Origin: Treponema sp.
GTDB taxonomy: Bacteria > Spirochaetota > Spirochaetia > Treponematales > Breznakiellaceae
Direction: 5' to 3'
Assembly: GCA_031283505.1 (NCBI GenBank)
Contig: JAITBO010000169.1
Location: 1-5,406 of the forward strand
DNA: 5,406 bases
Both the position numbers and the translations under genes were made by a program. The notes below the pieces were generated by a model. It ran no database searches, had not been told where the DNA came from, and saw only the letters and a list, made by a program, of their open reading frames with translations. Of the stretch, positions 1 through 5,338 are shown piece by piece; the stretch's first letter is position 1, and the number at the start of each line of letters is the position of its first letter.

Positions 1-983
1 TGGTTCTTTCCCGAAAGGGCAAAATCTCCGATGAAGTACAGAACAAGGTGCGGGCTGCGGCAAAGACACTGGGATACAAACGATATTTACCTGTTTTTTC
101 CGAAAAGACAGGTAAAATAGCCGTTTTATTTCATTTTGACCATAATTTGGCCCATACATGGAATATGCTCCGCCAGGTTACGGTAGAACTTCAGGCCTAT
201 TTGGAGAAAAATTCGTATTTAACAATGCTCATCCCCATTACCTACGATATGCAGGATGATGAAATTTTTAATAAAGTGCTTGCCTCCGGCGCCGTGGCGG
301 TTTTTTCCATGCATTTTGGCAGGGAACAGCTTTTTATCCGCTTTGAAGAAGCCGCAATTCCTGTGGTGGTAATCATCAACAGCCACTTTCAGTCAAAATT
401 CCATACGGTATGCGCCGATAATTTCCAGGGCAGCTACGAGGCGGCCTCTTATCTTATCAAGCTGGGGCACCGGAATATTATCTATGCCGAATTCGACATT
501 TATCAACTGTTGTCTACCTTGACCGATCGTTTTCTCGGGTTTTTAAAGGCTGTTCAGGAATATGGCGTGGAATTTCCGGATGAGAACAAACTCCATCTGG
601 ATATCAACGATCCCGGTGACATAAAGTGTAAATTTCGGGACGCGTTGGCGGAACCGGAATCAGGGAAACCAACGGCGATTTTTTTTGTTGACGACTACCT
701 TGCCGCCCATTGTACCGGAATCTTGTCGGAATTGGGGTTTTCCTGTCCGCGGAACATCAGCATCATCGCCGCCGGAGAGGTTCTGGATTACAATGAACCG
801 TATATTCCCGCAATCACCACCATGCAGACCAGCCCTCAGCTATTGGGTAAATTCAGCGCGGAAATGATTTTTAATATTTTGGAAAGCACCCAGGAAACCA
901 ATAATGTACTTAAGATCAAACAACAACTGATGGATCGCGGAAGCTGCCGGGAATTGGACGCCGGCATGAAAAGAATATCTTAG
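1..983 (+). CDS. LacI/GalR-family transcriptional regulator, 5' end outside the window
   Basis: This is a DNA-binding regulator with a periplasmic-binding-protein-like effector domain. The reading frame is open from base 3, so the GTG at 48 is an internal valine codon and the gene starts upstream; 326 residues are visible. Visible residues 1-25 (VLSRKGKISDEVQNKV, then RAAAKTLGY) are the second half of the LacI helix-turn-helix and the lead into the hinge. The effector domain shows the usual landmarks: VCADNFQGSYEAA (136-148) followed by LGHRNI (154-159), an IFFVDDYLAA segment (about 225-234), ISIIAAGE (252-259) and ITTMQ (271-275). The hinge lacks the common LGYxPN form and reads LGYKRY. The effector cannot be named, although the family usually senses sugars or related small molecules. 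The gene converges on the flavin oxidoreductase, 14 bases apart. Family assignment is firm; target and ligand are unknown. Confidence 0.9.
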   Translation, partial: VLSRKGKISDEVQNKVRAAAKTLGYKRYLPVFSEKTGKIAVLFHFDHNLAHTWNMLRQVTVELQAYLEKNSYLTMLIPITYDMQDDEIFNKVLASGAVAVFSMHFGREQLFIRFEEAAIPVVVIINSHFQSKFHTVCADNFQGSYEAASYLIKLGHRNIIYAEFDIYQLLSTLTDRFLGFLKAVQEYGVEFPDENKLHLDINDPGDIKCKFRDALAEPESGKPTAIFFVDDYLAAHCTGILSELGFSCPRNISIIAAGEVLDYNEPYIPAITTMQTSPQLLGKFSAEMIFNILESTQETNNVLKIKQQLMDRGSCRELDAGMKRIS

Positions 984-996
984 GGCTTTGCGGGTT

Positions 997-1036
997 CCTA
1001 ACCCCGCCGGGCGGGACATTCGGTTAGGGCTTTTTT
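997..1036 (+). terminator. Intrinsic terminator of the LacI-family gene
   Basis: Outer arms CCTAACC (997-1003) and GGTTAGG (1022-1028) enclose an inner CCCGC/GCGGG hairpin (1003-1007 with 1011-1015; the base at 1003 can pair in only one stem). After GC there is a run of six T (1031-1036). It begins 14 bases after the LacI-family stop codon and lies across the last codons of the convergent oxidoreductase gene, so the bases serve both functions. Confidence 0.6.
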
Positions 1037-2071
1037 GAACCACCGGCAGGTTTTGCAGCGCAGGCAACGGTTTACTTCCAGGCCCCGCTCGGTTTTCCGT
1101 ACCCACTCGTAATCCGCCAGGATGTTCCGGGCAAAGGCCGTAAAATCCACGAGCCCCCCGTCTACCAGGATTTTCGCTCGGTCTAGAGTGCCAACACTGT
1201 TGGAAGCGATCACCGGAATGGAAATATGCTTTTTGATTTCCACGGCGGTATAGACGGGAAAGGCGAACTCCGCGTATTTTTCCGGCGCCGTTACCGCGTC
1301 CAGAGAGGTCGCCCCGGTAGAGATGTGGAGGATGTCGCATCCCGAATCTTCAAAAATTTTCGCAAAGCCTATTCCGTCGTCCAGGGTAGGGGTGGCGCCG
1401 CCGTACCTGATGCCTATGATAAAGTCTTCCCCGCATTCCCGGCGCAGGGCCTTTATGATACCGACAGCCAGCCGCGCCCGGTTCTCCAGACTGCCACCGT
1501 ACTCGTCCTGCCGTTTGTTGGTAATTGAAGACAGGAAGTAGCTCAGGAGGAATCCGTGGGCCCCGTGAATTTCCACCCCGTCAAGTCCCGCCTCTTTTAT
1601 CCGCTTTGCGGCGTCGATAAATTGAGTTTCTATCGCCTTGATCTCCGCCACGTCAAGTTCCCTGGCCCTGGCCGCGTGTGCCTTATGCTCTATCCCGGCG
1701 GCGGCCAGCTCCGCTTCCGTAAGTTTGCTGGGAAGCACCGGTGTTCCGGTAATGGCTTTGACGCCTCCGTGTTGAATCTGGGCCAGAACCGGAACACCCT
1801 CGTCATGACAGATCCGCGCAAGGTTGCGGTAACCTTCAATAAATTCATCGGACCATATCCCGAGCTGGCTGGGATCGATCCGCGCGTCAGGGTCAATACA
1901 GGTGACTTCGGAAATGATAAGCCCCGCACCCCCTTTTGCGACGTTCCGGTAGTGTTCCAGATGTTCCCCGGTCATTTCCCCGTTTCGGCTCCAGCCGAAA
2001 CAGAGTACCGGGGGGAAAACAATATGGTTTTTGAGGGTCCGTCCTTTAAGGTTACAGCGAAAAAACAACAT
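998..2071 (-). CDS. Old Yellow Enzyme-family FMN oxidoreductase (2,4-dienoyl-CoA reductase-like, single domain)
   Basis: This is a cytoplasmic FMN-dependent NAD(P)H oxidoreductase of the OYE TIM-barrel family, which typically reduces activated C=C bonds; the substrate is unknown. The 357 residues show the N-terminal LKNHIVFPPV strand (13-22), QIQHGG (98-103), the active-site segment GVEIHGAHGFLLSYFLS (165-181; H169 and H172 would be the substrate-binding pair), RQDEYGGSLENRARL (187-201) and a phosphate-binding segment near ARNILAD (314-320). Four cysteines (336, 339, 342, 352; CX2CX2CX9C) resemble the Fe-S cluster site of 2,4-dienoyl-CoA reductase, though spacing is tighter than the usual CX2CX3CX11C. 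The protein ends five residues later, so the FAD/NADH domain of the long enzymes is absent. The ATG at 2071 has an AAGGGG Shine-Dalgarno at 2080-2085, 8 bases upstream. It is probably monocistronic, with its own promoter. Confidence 0.88.
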   Translation of the reverse strand: MLFFRCNLKGRTLKNHIVFPPVLCFGWSRNGEMTGEHLEHYRNVAKGGAGLIISEVTCIDPDARIDPSQLGIWSDEFIEGYRNLARICHDEGVPVLAQIQHGGVKAITGTPVLPSKLTEAELAAAGIEHKAHAARARELDVAEIKAIETQFIDAAKRIKEAGLDGVEIHGAHGFLLSYFLSSITNKRQDEYGGSLENRARLAVGIIKALRRECGEDFIIGIRYGGATPTLDDGIGFAKIFEDSGCDILHISTGATSLDAVTAPEKYAEFAFPVYTAVEIKKHISIPVIASNSVGTLDRAKILVDGGLVDFTAFARNILADYEWVRKTERGLEVNRCLRCKTCRWFKKALTECPARRG

Positions 2072-2150
2072 TTTATTAACCCCTTCATTTGAGGCTGTTC
2101 AAAACCCGGTTGGTACGAACCTCTTGTTCGATAAAACCAGTACAGTTGCT

Positions 2151-2175
2151 GTTTCAACACGTAATGTTTTGAAAC
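2151..2175. promoter_or_regulatory. 25-base near-palindrome, candidate operator at the oxidoreductase start site
   Basis: Perfect 7-base arms GTTTCAA (2151-2157) and TTGAAAC (2169-2175) flank an inner part that is also symmetric except for two base pairs (2158/2168 and 2161/2165). It covers the predicted transcription start of the minus-strand promoter at 2183-2211, where a bound repressor would block initiation. The binding protein is unknown. The flanking LacI-family regulator is a candidate by proximity, but the centre lacks the CpG step common in LacI-family operators. Confidence 0.55.
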
Positions 2176-2182
2176 GATCTCA

Positions 2183-2211
2183 ATATTATATTTAGCCTTA
2201 AATAATGTCAA
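2183..2211 (-). promoter_or_regulatory. Sigma70-type promoter of the oxidoreductase gene
   Basis: Read on the minus strand, a perfect TTGACA -35 (2211-2206) is followed by TATAAT (2190-2185, spacing 15) overlapping TAATAT (2188-2183, spacing 17). The start would fall near 2176-2178, giving a 5' leader of about 105 bases before the ATG at 2071. The leader carries a small hairpin, CGAAC/GTTCG (2116-2120 with 2126-2130). Confidence 0.65.
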
Positions 2212-2230
2212 GATTACGCATTGAATCATC

Positions 2231-2280
2231 AAAAATCTAACCCAAAAGAAGGCGTGTATCACTGTAAAAATCTAACCCAA
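2231..2280. repeat. Direct repeat of 15 bases, two copies 35 bases apart
   Basis: AAAAATCTAACCCAA occurs exactly at 2231-2245 and again at 2266-2280. Both copies lie upstream of the oxidoreductase promoter, 20 to 70 bases beyond its -35. They could be tandem binding sites for an activator or the remnant of a duplication; nothing decides between these. Confidence 0.6.
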
Positions 2281-2307
2281 GCAAACTGGGGGGAAACCAC
2301 TACCGTC

Positions 2308-2452
2308 TTCCTTGAAGGAAAACAGAGCTCCCTCAAGGCGGCCCGCCCGCAAAACCGTGAAAAAAACAACCGAACTTTAGGAACTGCCTACATCACGCAG
2401 TTTACAACCTGCCGGCAAAGACCCTGTTGGGCAGGAAGACCGGTCTTGCCGG
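2308..2452. repeat. Cluster of three inverted repeats in the gene-free gap 2212-2471
   Basis: Three stems occur in order: TTCCTTGAAGGAA (2308-2320, 6-base arms); AACTGC/GCAGTT (2382-2387 with 2397-2402, 9-base loop); and CCGGCAAAGACC/GGTCTTGCCGG (2412-2423 with 2442-2452, one bulged A). CCTGCC (2408-2413) could instead pair with GGCAGG (2430-2435), which excludes the third stem. No stem is followed directly by a T run on either strand; the nearest is seven T on the minus strand at 2366-2360, 15 bases past the middle stem. The stretch lies downstream of the PPTase gene and upstream of the oxidoreductase promoter. An open frame crosses it on the + strand from a TTG at 2221, but it looks non-coding. 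The role is unknown. Confidence 0.45.
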
Positions 2453-2471
2453 GATGGAAAGACCTTACGGC

Positions 2472-3254
2472 TTACTTTGAGGAACGCCCGGAAGAACGGC
2501 TAACGCGCAAGGGATATACACGAAAAACCGGCGGTACTGACAGCCAGAGACCGCCGGAAAGGTGTTTCCGGGAAAGCCACAGCGTTTCGGGGGGGTCGGC
2601 GGCCACGCCGTTTCCTGCCAGGCAGACTGCCAGCGTATAGGCGTCAGGCAGTTCGCCCCATTCGGAAAGGTAGAAGCTCAAGGCGGTCTCCCGGTCCGTC
2701 CCGTCTTCGGCGGCGCGGAAGCCTGGCGTTTCCCCGTCCGGGAAGAACACCGGGGTTTTGGCGATTTCGCCTATCGAAAAGCCTTTCATCTTGAGGTAGG
2801 CTTCCTTCAACACCCATAGCCTGAAGAAGCGGAGGTTCCGTTCCGGAGGGTCTAAAGCGGCCTCCACATAGCGCCCTTCTTCGTCATGGAAGAACCGCTT
2901 GACGATTTCGTCCCGGTTTCTGTGGGTATCTACCGCCTGGACATCACATCCGGTTCGGAGGATCGAAGCTGTTCCTTCCGCTTTTCCTACATAGGCGACA
3001 GCCACCATGCGGCCTGAATGGGATATATTGAAATCGGCGTGAGTGTCGGTAAAAAATGGCCGACCCCCGGTTTCGTAGGCCAGGACCCCGGTCTTCTCTG
3101 CCGCCCCTTCATCCTTTATGGTCTTGTTTTCCGGGCAAAAGGCGGCTTTCCGGTCCAGCAGGGCAAGGATACGCCGGCCCTCATCGGTTTGCCGCCGGTG
3201 TATGCCTTCGGGGATGCCCGAAATACCGTCATGACTACCGGTGTTGTTTGACAT
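2472..3254 (-). CDS. 4'-phosphopantetheinyl transferase, Sfp type
   Basis: This enzyme moves 4'-phosphopantetheine from coenzyme A to a serine of carrier proteins, making holo-ACP. Numbered from ATG 3254 (260 residues), the family motifs are GRPFF (64-68) with NISHSG (76-81), GCDVQ (102-106), FFHDEEG (121-127) and WVLKEAYLK (147-155). D104 and E151 are the likely magnesium ligands; the usual GIDIE glutamate is Q106 here. After YTLAVC (about 206-211) there is an unusual tail of some 49 residues rich in Pro, Arg and Ser. An in-frame ATG at 3281 would add nine residues, but it has no Shine-Dalgarno and lies about 5 bases from the predicted transcript start. ATG 3254 has GGGA 9 bases upstream and a 32-base leader, so I prefer it. 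Divergent from the lipoprotein-KS pair, it probably primes that pathway's ACPs. Confidence 0.85.
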   Translation of the reverse strand: MSNNTGSHDGISGIPEGIHRRQTDEGRRILALLDRKAAFCPENKTIKDEGAAEKTGVLAYETGGRPFFTDTHADFNISHSGRMVAVAYVGKAEGTASILRTGCDVQAVDTHRNRDEIVKRFFHDEEGRYVEAALDPPERNLRFFRLWVLKEAYLKMKGFSIGEIAKTPVFFPDGETPGFRAAEDGTDRETALSFYLSEWGELPDAYTLAVCLAGNGVAADPPETLWLSRKHLSGGLWLSVPPVFRVYPLRVSRSSGRSSK

Positions 3255-3276
3255 AAAAGATAATCCCAGATAGAAT
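3248..3276 (+). promoter_or_regulatory. Sigma70-type promoter of the lipoprotein-KS operon
   Basis: A perfect TTGACA (3248-3253) is followed after 17 bases by TAGAAT (3271-3276, five of six consensus bases). The predicted start is near 3283, leaving about 34 bases before the ATT start at 3317. The element overlaps the 5' end of the divergent PPTase gene; the CA of the -35 is part of its start codon. Confidence 0.65.
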
Positions 3277-3292
3277 GCCATGGTAATTTGTT

Positions 3293-3322
3293 ATTTTAAC
3301 CCTTGGGAGCTGAAAAATTCAA
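3293..3322 (-). promoter_or_regulatory. Probable promoter of the PPTase gene
   Basis: On the minus strand, TTGAAT (3322-3317, four of six) is followed after 18 bases by TAAAAT (3298-3293, five of six). The predicted start is near 3286, which fits translation from ATG 3254. Its -35 overlaps the proposed ATT start codon of the lipoprotein, and it faces the + strand promoter at 3248-3276. Confidence 0.4.
3305..3309 (+). promoter_or_regulatory. Ribosome binding site that fixes the ATT start at 3317
   Basis: GGGAG lies 7 bases before the ATT at 3317-3319, ideal Shine-Dalgarno spacing. In the lipoprotein frame an in-frame TGA at 3311-3313 excludes any earlier start, and no ATG, GTG or TTG occurs before ATG 3476. 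Confidence 0.55.
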
Positions 3323-3904
3323 ATCCTACGAGCCGGGATTTTTTCGCTGGTTTTTATATCTCTTGTTGCCTGCGTAACTTCGCGTAGTGGTTCTTCTCCG
3401 TTTTCTCCGGTTTATATCACATCCCGAAGGATTTTTTTTCTGTTACCCTCTGAAAACATTGAGACTTCCCTGGACATGGCCCAGCAGATTACCGGAAACT
3501 ATGAAAACCATGAATGGGTGATGGAAGCCTGGGTACAGGCCGATGAAACTCAAATAAACATGGGCCTTTTCAACAGTTTTGGCGGGACCCTGGGGGATTT
3601 ATCTTTTCGGGGCCAGGAAATTCACTTTACATCCGGGGTTCTTCCCGATTCCCTCAAGCCGGAATATATACTGGCGGATTTTCAGTTTTGTTTCTATAAG
3701 CCGGAAGCTCTGGCCGCCGCCCTGGAAGACGCGGGGCTTACCCTGGTAACGGAACGGCAAGTTGCGGGAGACGGCGGTTTCCGTGAAACACGGACCATTT
3801 TTGACGGAAAAGACCGTATTATTGACATTGAAAAGACCCCTTCTTCAGTCAGGTATACCAATCATCTCCGTGGTTATGCCTATACCCTGGAGGGAGCTTT
3901 CTGA
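3317..3904 (+). CDS. DUF3261 outer-membrane-type lipoprotein of an aryl polyene-like cluster, probable ATT start
   Basis: This is a small lipoprotein of the DUF3261 family, a regular member of APE gene clusters, where a role at the outer membrane in pigment placement is assumed but unproven. From ATT 3317 it has 195 residues, about the size I expect for the family. Residues 1-19 form a lipoprotein signal: an Arg at 5, a hydrophobic stretch GIFSLVFIS, then the lipobox LVAC with C19 as the lipidated residue. FFLLPSEN (40-47) and LKPEYILADFQ (113-123) match my memory of conserved DUF3261 segments. The first ATG (3476) would give 142 residues and remove the signal and the LLP segment, so it is unlikely. 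ATT is a rare start; an unrecognised frameshift or sequencing error is the alternative. The TGA stop shares its A with the ATG of the KS, implying translational coupling. Confidence 0.72.
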   Translation: MQILRAGIFSLVFISLVACVTSRSGSSPFSPVYITSRRIFFLLPSENIETSLDMAQQITGNYENHEWVMEAWVQADETQINMGLFNSFGGTLGDLSFRGQEIHFTSGVLPDSLKPEYILADFQFCFYKPEALAAALEDAGLTLVTERQVAGDGGFRETRTIFDGKDRIIDIEKTPSSVRYTNHLRGYAYTLEGAF

Positions 3905-5160
3905 TGGCGGTCCTTCCCCTCTACCTGTCCGCGCCGGGATTAGTGTGCTGCGCCGGGAAGGATAGGGAAGATTTTTTCCACGCCGCTCTTGCGGGGGATC
4001 AAAGCGGTATTGTTCCCTCCATCCTGCCGGGGGACTTTCGTTTTTTTTGGGGCTGCGTCCCTGATGAGTGGATTCCCCTGGCGGTCCCGGCAGTGAAAGA
4101 GGAGGCTGGCTTTACCGAAGATACCCGTCTTCTGCGAATCTGCGCCGCCGCCCTGAAACAGATACGCCCCGATGTGGAAAGGGCTGTGGAACAATATGGT
4201 CCCTACCGCGTCGGGGTATGCGTGGGTTCCTGCGACAACGGTTCGGAATGGTCTCTCGAAGCCCACAGGACCTATTTTACCGAAGGCCGCTTCCCTCCTT
4301 CTTATAAACTCGTTTTCCAGAGCGCCTCGTATCCCGCAGGGTACGCAGCCCGGTATTTTGGCCTTTCGGGGCCGTCTCTGGGCGTTGCCACCGCCTGTGC
4401 CTCAAGCGCCGGCGCCATTGTGAAAGCTGCGGAACTCATCCGCGCCGGTCTCTGCGATGCGGTTGTCGTGGGCGGGGTGGACATCGCTTCGGAGGCGGCC
4501 CTTCGGGGTTTTGCTTCCCTGGAGGCGGTGTCCGATGAAGTCTGCAATCCTTTCAGCAGGAACCGGAAGGGCATCACTCTTGGGGAAGGGGCGGCTTTCT
4601 TCGTCCTCTCGCCGGATCGGGGCAGAGGGATAGAGCTTCTGGGCGCGGGGGAAAGCGCCGACGCCCACCACATGACCGCTCCCAGACCCGACGGGGCCGG
4701 CGCTGTCCGCGCCATGGAAGAAGCCCTGGATAACGCGGGGATCAAGCCTGCGGATGTGGGATACGTGAACCTTCACGGTACGGGGACCTCCCTCAACGAC
4801 CGCATGGAAGCTCAGGCCATGGCCGCCGTGTTTGGCGCCGGAGTTCCCCGGAGGCCGGGTTCTTTAGAACCTTTGGTAAGTTCCACCAAACCTGTCACGG
4901 GCCATACCCTTGGCGCAGCCGGAGCCCTGGAACTGGCCCTGTGCTGGATGACTGTTGCAAATGCCAACACGGGGACTGCCGCTTCGGTTCCGGTTCACTG
5001 CTGGGACGGGGAATACGACATGGAGCTTCCCCGGCTGCGTTTTGCCGGAAAGGGAGAGGCTGTCCCGGCGGAACAGCTTCAAATTTGCATGAGTAATTCT
5101 TTCGCCTTTGGAGGCTGTAATACCAGCCTGATCATAGGAAAAAAGCCCCAAAAGGGGTGA
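3904..5160 (+). CDS. Beta-ketoacyl-ACP synthase (FabF/APE-type KS)
   Basis: This is a thiolase-fold condensing enzyme that joins an acyl thioester to malonyl-ACP with loss of CO2. The 418 residues carry a complete active site: nucleophile C165 in VATACASSAGA, HGTGT (H291), K329 in STKPVTGH with H334, and the glycine-rich NSFAFGG loop (398-404). It is therefore a catalytic KS rather than a chain-length factor. The length is normal for FabF-like enzymes. The N-terminus is less conserved than in housekeeping FabF and begins directly at MAVLPLYLSAPG. The ATG overlaps the lipoprotein stop codon (TGATG), with GGAGG at 3889-3893 ten bases upstream. DUF3261 followed by KS is the order I recall for the apeN-apeO part of enterobacterial APE clusters; the symbols are not assigned because a generic polyketide or fatty-acid KS cannot be excluded. 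No dehydratase, reductase or second KS follows. Confidence 0.92.
   Translation: MAVLPLYLSAPGLVCCAGKDREDFFHAALAGDQSGIVPSILPGDFRFFWGCVPDEWIPLAVPAVKEEAGFTEDTRLLRICAAALKQIRPDVERAVEQYGPYRVGVCVGSCDNGSEWSLEAHRTYFTEGRFPPSYKLVFQSASYPAGYAARYFGLSGPSLGVATACASSAGAIVKAAELIRAGLCDAVVVGGVDIASEAALRGFASLEAVSDEVCNPFSRNRKGITLGEGAAFFVLSPDRGRGIELLGAGESADAHHMTAPRPDGAGAVRAMEEALDNAGIKPADVGYVNLHGTGTSLNDRMEAQAMAAVFGAGVPRRPGSLEPLVSSTKPVTGHTLGAAGALELALCWMTVANANTGTAASVPVHCWDGEYDMELPRLRFAGKGEAVPAEQLQICMSNSFAFGGCNTSLIIGKKPQKG
5139..5157 (-). terminator. Possible minus-strand terminator at the KS 3' end
   Basis: On the minus strand CCCC-TTTT-GGGG (5157-5146) is followed by C and six T (5144-5139). The stem has only four G-C pairs. 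It would stop transcripts arriving from the mobile-element side before they run antisense into the KS gene. It lies within the last KS codons (GKKPQKG). Confidence 0.35.
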
Positions 5161-5212
5161 GCAGGCGCCGGTCACCGGAGCGGTATCAATACATTTATTT
5201 TCCATGTGCCAG

Positions 5213-5338
5213 GTTTAAAACCACCGCCTTTAGGCGGTCAGCTTTTAGCTTGATTATGAAAGGACGGCATACTATCATCAGATGGAAGTGATAATATGGG
5301 AGAGTACGCACGGAACACCTTCCGTGTTTGTACGCTGT
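5213..5338 (-). ncRNA. Candidate omegaRNA (reRNA) scaffold of the tnpB element
   Basis: TnpB nucleases use an RNA made from the 3' end of their gene and the element's right end. Here the minus strand just after the short coding tail folds into a 7-base stem with a four-base loop (5309-5326) enclosed by GTAC/GTAC (5304-5307 with 5330-5333), and it finishes with the ACCGCC/GGCGGT stem (5223-5238). Bases immediately beyond about 5213, towards the KS gene, would be the guide portion. The call depends entirely on the mobile-element call. Confidence 0.35.

Noticed and set aside
48..983. GTG at 48 as the start of the LacI-family gene
   Set aside because: The frame is open to base 3 and encodes the expected helix-turn-helix residues upstream, so the gene is cut by the window edge.
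1972..2262. A 96-residue minus-strand frame covering the oxidoreductase promoter
   Set aside because: It overlaps the promoter, operator and oxidoreductase N-terminus in another frame, and shows no family features.
2231..2280. Two 15-base repeats as a CRISPR remnant
   Set aside because: Only two short units 35 bases apart, with no palindromic repeat and no cas gene in the window.
2221..2640. A 139-residue frame on the + strand from TTG 2221
   Set aside because: It crosses a repeat-rich gap and then runs antisense through the PPTase, has no recognisable domain, and is rich in Arg, Thr and Pro as expected from out-of-frame GC-rich DNA.
3280..3387. ATG at 3280 as an alternative start leading into the lipoprotein
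   Set aside because: It is in a different frame, starts about 3 bases before the predicted transcript start, encodes no signal peptide and stops at 3387.
5168..5178. CCGGTCACCGG palindrome as a terminator of the KS operon
   Set aside because: The loop would be a single base and no T run follows directly, so it is not a credible intrinsic terminator as it stands.
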